In this document: positions 1-6,176 of the stretch, in pieces
Position numbering within the stretch: the first letter of the stretch is position 1
How the letters are laid out: each line of letters begins with the position of its first letter
Assembly: GCA_039587215.1 (NCBI GenBank)
Contig: JBDHIW010000136.1
Span: 1-6,699, forward strand
Length of the DNA: 6,699 bases
Source of the DNA: CAMYLY01 sp039587215
GTDB taxonomy: Bacteria > Gemmatimonadota > Gemmatimonadetes > Gemmatimonadales > GWC2-71-9
Direction: 5' to 3'
Program-made: the position numbers and the translations under genes
Notes under the pieces: generated by a model
What the model saw: only the letters and a program-made list of their open reading frames with translations
Database searches by the model: none
What the model was told of the DNA's origin: nothing

Positions 1-200
1 TTGGTGACCGGCTCTACTCCACGCTCCGAGGCGACACCGTGACGACCACGTACGTCGGCGCGTCGGGTGTCGAGATGCTCCGGGACGTGGCCGTGGGCCG
101 CCTGCACCGCGTTGCGCTGCTGGGGTCGTACTTCGCCGAGGCGTCGGCTTTTCGACAGGGGCTGTTGGATCGCGTGTTCGATCGACCCGATTCCCCGTAG
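1..200 (+). CDS. 3' end of an unidentified protein-coding gene (partial)
   Basis: An open frame runs from the window edge (first complete codon at 3) to a TAG stop at 198-200, giving the last 65 residues of a protein that begins outside the window. The other two forward frames close within the first 45 bases. Codon third positions here are overwhelmingly G or C, as in the confirmed genes downstream, so this is very probably real coding sequence. The visible tail is soluble-looking, with alternating hydrophobic and charged residues, several Arg residues (for example LHRVALLGSYF) and an acidic, proline-containing end (DRPDSP). No transmembrane segment or family motif is evident. I do not recognise it and assign no function. 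The gene points the same way as crtE, 59 bases upstream of it, but a hairpin at its stop codon suggests that it may be transcribed separately. Confidence 0.7.
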   Translation, partial: GDRLYSTLRGDTVTTTYVGASGVEMLRDVAVGRLHRVALLGSYFAEASAFRQGLLDRVFDRPDSP

Positions 201-209
201 CGGGTCGAT
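181..209 (+). terminator. Inverted repeat across the upstream stop codon, possible terminator
   Basis: A perfect 9-bp inverted repeat, ATCGACCCG at 181-189 and CGGGTCGAT at 201-209, encloses an 11-nt loop that contains the TAG stop (198-200) of the upstream gene. A second small hairpin follows directly, GCGGA at 211-215 and TCCGC at 223-227 with a 7-nt loop. There is no run of T after either stem, so this is not a classic intrinsic terminator. It could still act as a pause or termination structure, or as an RNA 3'-end protector, between the upstream gene and crtE. A dimeric DNA-binding site is the other reading. Confidence 0.4.
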
Positions 210-259
210 TGCGGAGCGGGGTTCCGCGCACGACATTACGACAGCCAACGTAGAACTTC

Positions 260-1141
260 ATGACCGAACTCACTCTCGAGGCCGTCGCCACGGATATCCG
301 GACGCGCGTCAACGCGCGGCTGGACGCGATCGTTCCGGCGGCTGACGAGCCGCCCGAAGCTCTGCATCGCTCCATGCGGTACAGCCTGATGGGGCCGGGC
401 AAGCGCATCCGCCCGCTCGTGACGATGTTGGCGGCCACCCATTTCGGCGGCAGGATGAGCGACGCACTGGACCCCGCGTGTGCGGTCGAGATGGTACACA
501 CGGCGTCGCTGATTCTGGACGATCTGCCGTTCATGGACGATGCATCGTATCGGCGAGGCCAACCTGCCAATCACATGCGCTTCGGCGTCGACACGGCGCA
601 GCTGGCGGCGATGGCGCTTCTGAACCAGTCCTTCGCCGTGCTCTCCCGCGCGGAGTCGCTGGACCCTGTGCTCCGGCTGAAGCTGGTCGAGGTGCTTTCC
701 GATGCCATCGGCAGCGTCGGGCTGATTGCCGGCCAGGCGCGCGATCTGCGCCAGGACCTCGGCACCGCGACGATGGCCGAACTCGAAACGACCAATGACC
801 TCAAGACAGCGACCCTCTTCGTGGCCGGCACCGAGATCGGGGCGCGGGTGGCGGGCGTGCCGGAAGACCGTCTCGACGCCGTGCGACGCTTCGCCCGCTA
901 TCTCGGTCTCGCCTTCCAGGTACTGGACGACATCCTGGACGCGTCGGCGTCCAAGCACGAGGTCGGCAAGGATGTGCAGCAAGACCGGCACAAGGCCACG
1001 TTTGTCACGACGATGGGTATGGATCGGGCCCGGAGCATGGCCAACCACTTCATCGAAGCCTCCGTCACGGAGCTGGAGGGTTCGTCCGTCGAGGGGAATC
1101 CCCTGAGCGATCTCGCACGATCGCTTCGGCTGGCGGGCTGA
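260..1141 (+). CDS. crtE: Geranylgeranyl diphosphate synthase (CrtE-type polyprenyl synthetase)
   Basis: This 293-residue trans-prenyltransferase is of normal family length. It condenses isopentenyl diphosphate with allylic diphosphates to make prenyl diphosphates, here the C20 precursor of carotenoids, in the cytosol. The first Asp-rich motif is DDLPFMD at residues 87-93, in the DDxxxxD form with the two-residue insertion. The second is DDILD at 223-227. The substrate-binding GKR lies at residues 47-49 and the GQ pair at 158-159. The fifth residue before the first Asp motif is Ala82, where farnesyl diphosphate synthases of the IspA type carry Tyr, and the stretch HTASLILDDLPFMDDA matches the CrtE pattern; both favour GGPP over FPP. 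The start is fixed: an in-frame TAG lies at 251-253 and ATG at 260 is the first start after it. No clear Shine-Dalgarno sequence precedes it. The gene heads the plus-strand operon. Chain length is inferred from motif and context. Confidence 0.93.
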   Translation: MTELTLEAVATDIRTRVNARLDAIVPAADEPPEALHRSMRYSLMGPGKRIRPLVTMLAATHFGGRMSDALDPACAVEMVHTASLILDDLPFMDDASYRRGQPANHMRFGVDTAQLAAMALLNQSFAVLSRAESLDPVLRLKLVEVLSDAIGSVGLIAGQARDLRQDLGTATMAELETTNDLKTATLFVAGTEIGARVAGVPEDRLDAVRRFARYLGLAFQVLDDILDASASKHEVGKDVQQDRHKATFVTTMGMDRARSMANHFIEASVTELEGSSVEGNPLSDLARSLRLAG

Positions 1142-1154
1142 CGCCACCACCGCA

Positions 1155-2096
1155 TTGCACGCACCACCGACATCCGTCCTGAGCGTTCAGGGCGCGACGC
1201 GCCGCTGGGGTGACCGCGTCGCCCTGCACCAGGTGACGTTTTCCGTGCAGAGCCACGAGATCTTTGCGCTGCTCGGACCGAACGGGGCCGGGAAGACGAC
1301 GCTGGTGCGGGCCATCACCGGCCGTGCGCCCCTCGACGAGGGAACGGTCCGTGTGACCAGCGGAACCGATACCGAGCCGGGGGAGGCCCTGCTCGGGATC
1401 GTGCCGCAGTCCATCGCGCTCTTCCCGCATCTCACGGCTCGCGAGAACCTCGAAGTGTTCGCGCGCCTCGCCGCCATGCCGCGGCACGCGATCGCTGCTG
1501 CCGTGTCGACAGCGCTGGACCGCGTGGAGTTGTCGGACCGCGCCGACGAGCGCACGGCGCTCCTGTCGGGGGGCATGCAGCGGCGTCTCAACATCGCGGC
1601 CGGAATCCTGCACGACCCTCCCCTGCTCCTGCTCGACGAACCGACCGTCGGGGTCGACGTCATGGCGCGCGAAGCCGTGCACCGCGTACTCCGCACACTG
1701 CGGGCCGACGGCATGAGCACGCTGCTCACGACGCACGATCTGGACCAGGCCGCCGCGCTGGCCGACCGTGTCGGCGTGCTGTCCCACGGCCGGTTGCTGG
1801 CGGCCGACACGCCCGCCCGCCTGATCGCCGACGCCTTCGGTGACGACCGAGAGCTCGTCGTGCGACTACACGGCGCCCCCGCGGACGGCGTGCTGCACCT
1901 GCTCGAGGACGCCGGGCTCCGCCCGACCCACGGCGAGACCATCTGGAGCGGTCATCTGCGTGGCGGCCTGGAGCGCGTTGCGGAACTCGAGCAGTCGCTC
2001 GACCGGGCCGGGGCGCACCTCGACGAGGTCGTGATTCGGGAGCCGTCGCTCCGCAGCGTGTTCTTCCATCACGCGGGCGAGGACGTCGCCGGATGA
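1155..2096 (+). CDS. ABC transporter ATP-binding protein (ABC-2 exporter, DrrA/CcmA-like)
   Basis: This 313-residue protein is the cytoplasmic ATPase of a two-gene ABC exporter and drives the permease encoded directly downstream. All nucleotide-binding elements are intact: Walker A GPNGAGKTT at 41-49, Q-loop Gln85 (IVPQS), signature LSGGMQRR at 137-144, Walker B LLLLDEP at 157-163 with catalytic Glu162, a D-loop ending in Asp168, and H-loop His194. About 100 residues follow the ATPase core and end in an EPSLRSVFF-type tail, as in DrrA/NodI-like exporter subunits. The start is TTG at 1155, 13 bases after the crtE stop. No ATG or GTG lies in frame upstream of the conserved core, and no strong ribosome-binding site is seen, so translation may depend on coupling to crtE. 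The gene overlaps the permease by 4 nt (ATGA). The substrate is unknown; the location inside a carotenoid cluster suggests a lipid or isoprenoid cargo. Confidence 0.9.
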   Translation: MHAPPTSVLSVQGATRRWGDRVALHQVTFSVQSHEIFALLGPNGAGKTTLVRAITGRAPLDEGTVRVTSGTDTEPGEALLGIVPQSIALFPHLTARENLEVFARLAAMPRHAIAAAVSTALDRVELSDRADERTALLSGGMQRRLNIAAGILHDPPLLLLDEPTVGVDVMAREAVHRVLRTLRADGMSTLLTTHDLDQAAALADRVGVLSHGRLLAADTPARLIADAFGDDRELVVRLHGAPADGVLHLLEDAGLRPTHGETIWSGHLRGGLERVAELEQSLDRAGAHLDEVVIREPSLRSVFFHHAGEDVAG

Positions 2097-3199
2097 CCGG
2101 CGCGATCTTCCGGGTCATGCTCCTGGCCCTCGTGCGCGACCGGGGGGCGCTCGCGATGGCGTTCATCGTGCCGACGGTGTTCTTTCTCGTCTTCGCGTCG
2201 ATCTTCGCCGCATCGAGCGGCGGCGACTACCGCCCCCGCGTCGCGGTGAGCATCGCCGCCGACGCGCCCGACGTCGACGCCTTCCTGACGGCGCTGCAGG
2301 CCGACGACGGGCTGACGATCACGGCGACGGCCCGTGACGGCGAGGCGGACGTCCGGACCGCGGTGAAGCGGGGTCGCGCCGACGTCGGACTGGCGATTCT
2401 CCCGTCCGAGACGGGGCAGCGTCCGCGGTTCACCGTGATCGTCGACCCCGCACGCGACGTGGCTGCGCAGGTCCTCCGTGCCAACGTGGAGCGGGCATTC
2501 GCGATGGCCTACGTGATCCCACCGTCGATGGCCGTGTCCGCCGCCGGATTCTCGCCGCAGGTCGCGCTGGAGACGGTGGCGGGCGGGCCGAGCGGCACCA
2601 ACGAGGTCGCGTACTCGGCTGGCGCCGTTGCCCTGCTCTTCCTGCTGCTCTCAGCCGTCCACGGCGCCGTGTCCCTGTTCGACGAGCGGGACAGCGGTGT
2701 CCTCGAACGGATCGTGGCCGGCCCCGGGGGCACCCGGCCGCTGGTGGACGGGAAGTTCCTGTATCTCACGGTCTTGGGGGTGGCACAGATGGCCGTGATC
2801 TTCGCGCTCGCGTGGCTGGTCTACGGCGTCGACCTCCCCGCGTCGCTCGCCCCATGGACGGTCATCACCGTCGCGGCTTCGGCGGCCGCGGCCGGACTCG
2901 CCCTGACGCTGACCACCCTGTTCAATACGCGACAGCAAGCGCTGACGTTCGCCAACGTGACGGTGCTGATCCTCTCGGCCCTGGGCGGCAGTATGATTCC
3001 GCGGTTCCTGATGCCGCCGCTCCTCCGGCAGCTCGGATGGGTCACCCCCAACGCATGGGCGCTCGAGGCGTACACCTCAGTCTTCTGGCGAGGCGACCCG
3101 TGGTCGACACTCGTGCTGCCGCTGACGCTGCTGACTGCGGTGGCCGGCGGCGGGCTCCTGCTGGCGCGCCGTAACATCCGCCGCCTCGAGACCCTTTGA
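2093..3199 (+). CDS. ABC-2 type transporter permease
   Basis: This 368-residue integral membrane protein is the transport channel partner of the preceding ATPase. The architecture is typical of the ABC-2 permease family. A first membrane helix lies at about residues 18-40. A polar domain of some 130 residues (about 41-172) follows and probably lies outside the membrane. A cluster of helices comes next, near 173-195, 222-245, 254-276, 285-302 and 338-357, and the protein ends in an Arg-rich cytoplasmic tail (ARRNIRRLETL). The segment DERDSGVLERIVAGP (197-211) is the cytoplasmic coupling-type motif seen after the second helix in this family. The stretch with GGSMIPRF (298-305) and GWVTPNAWALEAY (315-327) is also family-typical. 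Its ATG at 2093 overlaps the ATPase stop (ATGA), so the two subunits are translationally coupled and likely made in equal amounts. As one half-size permease, it would be expected to work as a homodimer. The cargo cannot be read from the sequence. Confidence 0.88.
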   Translation: MTGAIFRVMLLALVRDRGALAMAFIVPTVFFLVFASIFAASSGGDYRPRVAVSIAADAPDVDAFLTALQADDGLTITATARDGEADVRTAVKRGRADVGLAILPSETGQRPRFTVIVDPARDVAAQVLRANVERAFAMAYVIPPSMAVSAAGFSPQVALETVAGGPSGTNEVAYSAGAVALLFLLLSAVHGAVSLFDERDSGVLERIVAGPGGTRPLVDGKFLYLTVLGVAQMAVIFALAWLVYGVDLPASLAPWTVITVAASAAAAGLALTLTTLFNTRQQALTFANVTVLILSALGGSMIPRFLMPPLLRQLGWVTPNAWALEAYTSVFWRGDPWSTLVLPLTLLTAVAGGGLLLARRNIRRLETL

Positions 3200-3224
3200 A
3201 CCCCGCCGCCGCTCGGGCTATACT
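3196..3224 (+). promoter_or_regulatory. Putative sigma70-type promoter for crtZ
   Basis: A -35-like TTGAAC (3196-3201, sharing TTGA with the consensus) lies exactly 17 bases before a -10-like TATACT (3219-3224, five of six consensus bases). The -35 element overlaps the permease stop codon at 3197-3199. A start of transcription about 7 bases after the -10 box would fall near 3231, just ahead of the crtZ ribosome-binding site, giving an unusually short leader of about 14 bases. In such a GC-rich region this AT-rich, correctly spaced pair stands out, but it is a pattern match only. Confidence 0.5.
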
Positions 3225-3231
3225 GGGCGAC

Positions 3232-3237
3232 GAGGAA
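3232..3237 (+). promoter_or_regulatory. Ribosome-binding site of crtZ
   Basis: GAGGAA is a near-consensus Shine-Dalgarno sequence, 7 bases before the crtZ ATG at 3245. It decides the start, because an ATG at 3237 overlaps it but closes after three codons (TGA at 3246-3248). This is the clearest ribosome-binding site in the window, and crtZ is the only gene here separated from its upstream neighbour by enough space for independent expression. Confidence 0.7.
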
Positions 3238-3244
3238 TGATTCC

Positions 3245-3718
3245 ATGATCGTCAACGGATTGCTGTTCGTCGCCGCCTTCGCCGGCATGGAGTTGGTCGC
3301 GTACGTGACGCACAAGTACGTGATGCACGGCATCCTGTGGAACCTTCACGAGTCCCACCACGTGCATCACGAGGGCTGGTTCGAGAAGAACGATCTCTTC
3401 GGCGTGCTGTTCGCGATTCCCTCGATCGCGCTCATCTACGTCGGCGTCAACCACTACGGCCCGGCGCTGTGGATCGGGCTGGGCATGACGGCGTACGGCG
3501 CGGCCTACTTCCTGTTTCACGACGTCATCGTGCACCGCCGCGTCAAGCTCCCGTACAAAGGGCGCGGCCGCTACATGCGGCGCATCATTCAGGCGCACCG
3601 CATGCACCATGCGACGCGCGATCGCGACGGTGCCGTGTCGTTCGGGTTTCTTTATGCGCCCGCGCTCGAGCGTCTGAAAGCCGAGCGGGCGCGGATCGCG
3701 TCACGCCGCGCCGACTAG
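3245..3718 (+). CDS. crtZ: Beta-carotene 3-hydroxylase (CrtZ)
   Basis: This 157-residue membrane-bound non-haem di-iron hydroxylase adds hydroxyl groups at C3 and C3' of the beta-ionone rings, turning beta-carotene into beta-cryptoxanthin and zeaxanthin. The full set of iron-binding histidine motifs of the fatty acid hydroxylase superfamily is present: HKYVMH at 23-28, HESHH at 35-39, HDVIVH at 92-97 and HRMHH at 118-122. Hydrophobic stretches near 4-20 and 52-91 fit the membrane helices that hold the active site. The segments WIGLGMTAYG (76-85), AHRMHH and VSFGFLYAP (131-139) closely resemble enterobacterial-type CrtZ as I remember it. Length is normal for CrtZ. It is the last gene of the plus-strand set, with its own promoter candidate and strong ribosome-binding site, and its TAG stop lies two bases from the stop of the convergent crtB. 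A related sterol desaturase-type enzyme is the alternative, much less likely given motifs and context. Confidence 0.95.
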   Translation: MIVNGLLFVAAFAGMELVAYVTHKYVMHGILWNLHESHHVHHEGWFEKNDLFGVLFAIPSIALIYVGVNHYGPALWIGLGMTAYGAAYFLFHDVIVHRRVKLPYKGRGRYMRRIIQAHRMHHATRDRDGAVSFGFLYAPALERLKAERARIASRRAD

Positions 3719-3720
3719 GC

Positions 3721-4656
3721 TCACTCCTCGGCCCACGGCATCGGCCACAGATCATCCGGACGCGCGGGAGGCTCGCCTGCCGCCTGGATCTCGATCACGT
3801 GCGCGGCAGCGACGACCATCCAGTATGCCTTCCTGCCGTCAGAGACGCGCGCACGCCCGTCCCAGGCGCGTGAACCGCGCGCGCGCACCAGATGCCCGAT
3901 GTCGCGGTACACGAACCGCGCGGTCGCGATCGACCAGGCACTGCGCCACGGAAGACGCTCGATCCCCGCGTCCGCCGACGCGTAGTAGCGTTCCGCCACG
4001 TCGAGCAGCCGGCCCACCACCGACGCGACCCCCTCGCGATGCCGGGCGCCCGCGATGGCGCCGGGATCGACGGCCGCCTCGGCCAGCCACGCCGCGGGGA
4101 GATAGACCCGCCCCGCCGCCGCGTCGTCCATGACGTCGCGGGCGATGTTGGTCAACTGAAACGCGATGCCCAGGTCGGCCGCGCGCGTCAGCGTCGCCCG
4201 ATCGCGGACGCCCATGACGTGCGCCATCATCAGGCCGACGACGCCGGCGACGTGGTACGCGTATCGGACCGTGTCCTCGAGCGACTCGTACGGCTCACCC
4301 CGGACATCCATCGCGAAGCCCTCGAGGTGCGCCAGCGGGTACTCGTGCGGGATCTCATGCCGTGCCGCGACACGCTGCAGCGCCTGGAACGGAGGTTCGT
4401 CCACCGGGTCACCGGCCAGGGCCCTCGTCGTGTTCTCGATGAGATCGGCGAGCACCTCGGTCGGGGACGCGGCACCCGATGCGCTCCCGTGCCCGAGGGT
4501 CTGGCCGTCGATGCGGTCGTCGCAGTGCCGGCACCACGCATACAGAAGGTGCGCACCGTCGCGCTCGCGCGGGGGCAAGAGCTGCGACGCCGTGGCAAAG
4601 CTCTTCGAGCCGCGCGCGATGATGTCACGACTCGCGCGAAGGACGTCGCGGGCCAC
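3721..4656 (-). CDS. crtB: Phytoene synthase (CrtB)
   Basis: This 311-residue member of the squalene/phytoene synthase family condenses two geranylgeranyl diphosphates head to head, via prephytoene diphosphate, into phytoene, the first committed carotenoid step. The first Mg-binding Asp motif is DDRID at residues 46-50, preceded by YAWCRHC. The second is DVMDD at 174-178, inside LTNIARDVMDD and followed by GRVYLP. The conserved YAYHVAGVVG lies at 132-141. The N-terminal SKSF (17-20) is the usual phytoene synthase start region. The frame is open far upstream into crtI, but homology begins at residue 4 or so of the GTG at 4656. That GTG shares one base with the crtI stop (TAGTG), a termination-reinitiation arrangement. 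It is the last gene of the crtY-crtI-crtB operon. The family also includes squalene-pathway HpnC/HpnD enzymes, but the crtI neighbour and motifs make phytoene synthase the firm call. Confidence 0.95.
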   Translation of the reverse strand: MARDVLRASRDIIARGSKSFATASQLLPPRERDGAHLLYAWCRHCDDRIDGQTLGHGSASGAASPTEVLADLIENTTRALAGDPVDEPPFQALQRVAARHEIPHEYPLAHLEGFAMDVRGEPYESLEDTVRYAYHVAGVVGLMMAHVMGVRDRATLTRAADLGIAFQLTNIARDVMDDAAAGRVYLPAAWLAEAAVDPGAIAGARHREGVASVVGRLLDVAERYYASADAGIERLPWRSAWSIATARFVYRDIGHLVRARGSRAWDGRARVSDGRKAYWMVVAAAHVIEIQAAGEPPARPDDLWPMPWAEE

Positions 4657-6176
4657 TATCCGGCCGTTCCGCCGGGCAGACCGAGGTCCGCGAGGACGAG
4701 ACCGGCCGTGGCCTTCGCCGACCCGACCACGCCCGGGACGCCGGCGCCCGGGTGCGTGCCGGCGCCCACGAAGTAGAGACCCCGCAACCGTGGATCGCGG
4801 TTGTGCACCCGGAAGTAGGCGCTCTGCGTCAGGATCGGTTCCAGCGAGAAGGCCGAGCCCACGTGCGCGTTCAACTCGCTGGCGAAGTCCAGCGGAGTGA
4901 AGATGCGACTCGTCACGAGATCCTCGCGCAGTCCCGGAATGCACTGTGCTTCCAGGTAGTCCAGGATGCGGTCGCGGTACCGGGGGCCCTCCACCTCCCA
5001 GTCGACTTTTCCCTTCCCCAAGTGCGGTACCGGCGACAGCACGTAGAAGGCCTCGCACCCGTCCGGCGCGAGCGAGGGGTCGGTCACCGTCGGCGCGTGC
5101 AGGTACAGCGAAAAGTCGTCGGCCAGCACCCCGCGGTCGAAGATGTCCCGCAGCAATTCGCGGTACCGGGGACCGAACAACACCGTGTGGTGGGCGAGCT
5201 GCGGATGCTTCCTGCGGGTGCCGAAATAGATAAGGAAGAGCGACATCGAGTAGCGACGCCGGCGCAGCCGCCGTGCCTCCTCCCGGCCGCGCCGGTGGTG
5301 TCCGAGCAGCCGTTCGTACGTGTGCACCACGTCGGCGTTGCTCACGACGACGTCGGCGTCGAGTACCCGCCCGTCATCCAGCGTGACACCCTTCACGCGT
5401 CCGTTCCCGGTCCGAATCTCCCGCACGCCGACGTTCGTGTGCACCTCGCCCCCGAGCGACGCAAACAGATCGACCAGAGCGCGCACCAACGCGCCGGTCC
5501 CCCCCCGCGGGAAGAACACCCCCCATTTGCGTTCGAGTACGTGGATCAGGGTGTAGATCGCCGACGTCTCGAACGGGTTGCCGCCGACCAGAAGGGAGTG
5601 AAAGCTGAACGCCTCGCGCAGCTGCCGATCCCGAATGAACCGCGCGACGATGTCGTACACGCTCCGATAGCTCTCGAGACGCACGAGCTGCGGCGCGACG
5701 CGCACCATGCTCCACCAATCCAGGAACGGCACGTGGGCCAGCCGTTCGTACCCTTCGGCGAAAACGTCCGCCGCGTACGACAGGAATCGCGCATAACCGT
5801 CGACGTCGCCCGGACTCTTGGCCGCGATCTGCCGATTCGTCAGATCGAGATCGTTGCTGTAGTCGAAGCGGTAGCCGTCTTCCCACTGCAGCCGGTAGAA
5901 CGGCGCGACCGGGAGAAGTTCGACCCAGTCGTCCATGGTTTCGCCGGCCAGGGTGAACAGCTCCGCCAGCGCATTCGGGGCGGTGATGACCGTCGGGCCG
6001 GCGTCGAACGTGAAGCCATCCTGCTCGTACACGTAGGCGCGCCCGCCGGGCCGGTCACGGCGCTCGACAATGGTCGTCGACACGCCGGCCGCCTGCAGCC
6101 GGATTGCGGCCGCGAGCCCGCCAAAGCCGCTGCCAACCACGACCGCACGACGCGCGGTCCCCCGTGCCCGCGTCAC
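4656..6176 (-). CDS. crtI: Phytoene desaturase (CrtI)
   Basis: This 506-residue FAD-dependent carotenoid desaturase/isomerase, of normal family length, inserts double bonds stepwise into phytoene. Given the downstream cyclase, the likely product is lycopene (four steps). The N-terminal dinucleotide-binding fold is clear: VVVGSGFGGLAAAIRL from residue 12 (GxGxxG at 15-20), the acidic end of the second strand at Glu38, DRPGGRAY at 41-48 and FDAGPTVIT at 57-65. The C-terminal bacterial-type phytoene dehydrogenase signature, YFVGAGTHPGAGVPGVV, starts at 468 and continues into GSAKAT. The frame extends upstream through crtY, but GTG at 6176 precedes the FAD motif by 11 residues and overlaps the crtY stop (GTGA), so it is the likely start. 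No strong ribosome-binding site is seen, and coupling to crtY translation is probable. A CrtN- or CrtD-type desaturase is the alternative, but full synteny with crtB and crtY argues for CrtI. Confidence 0.95.
   Translation of the reverse strand: MTRARGTARRAVVVGSGFGGLAAAIRLQAAGVSTTIVERRDRPGGRAYVYEQDGFTFDAGPTVITAPNALAELFTLAGETMDDWVELLPVAPFYRLQWEDGYRFDYSNDLDLTNRQIAAKSPGDVDGYARFLSYAADVFAEGYERLAHVPFLDWWSMVRVAPQLVRLESYRSVYDIVARFIRDRQLREAFSFHSLLVGGNPFETSAIYTLIHVLERKWGVFFPRGGTGALVRALVDLFASLGGEVHTNVGVREIRTGNGRVKGVTLDDGRVLDADVVVSNADVVHTYERLLGHHRRGREEARRLRRRRYSMSLFLIYFGTRRKHPQLAHHTVLFGPRYRELLRDIFDRGVLADDFSLYLHAPTVTDPSLAPDGCEAFYVLSPVPHLGKGKVDWEVEGPRYRDRILDYLEAQCIPGLREDLVTSRIFTPLDFASELNAHVGSAFSLEPILTQSAYFRVHNRDPRLRGLYFVGAGTHPGAGVPGVVGSAKATAGLVLADLGLPGGTAG

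Noticed and set aside
201..259. Promoter for crtE in the short gap upstream
   Set aside because: TTGCGG at 209-214 resembles a -35 box, but no reasonable -10 box lies 16-18 bases downstream. A promoter may exist but cannot be supported.
260..1141. Farnesyl diphosphate synthase (IspA) as the identity of the first operon gene
   Set aside because: The residue five before the first Asp motif is Ala rather than the Tyr of IspA-type enzymes, the local sequence is CrtE-like, and the gene sits in a carotenoid cluster.
236..1150. 304-codon minus-strand open frame opposite crtE
   Set aside because: It is the mirror of crtE, which has both Asp-rich motifs. The antisense product is Arg/His-rich with no domain.
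3237..3248. ATG at 3237 as the crtZ start
   Set aside because: It closes at a TGA after three codons and overlaps the Shine-Dalgarno sequence. ATG at 3245 is correctly spaced and in the crtZ frame.
4657..5058. Upstream extension of the crtB frame, giving a 445-residue protein
   Set aside because: The extra 134 residues overlap the conserved C-terminal part of CrtI out of frame and are Arg/Gly-rich. Phytoene synthase homology begins at the GTG at 4656.
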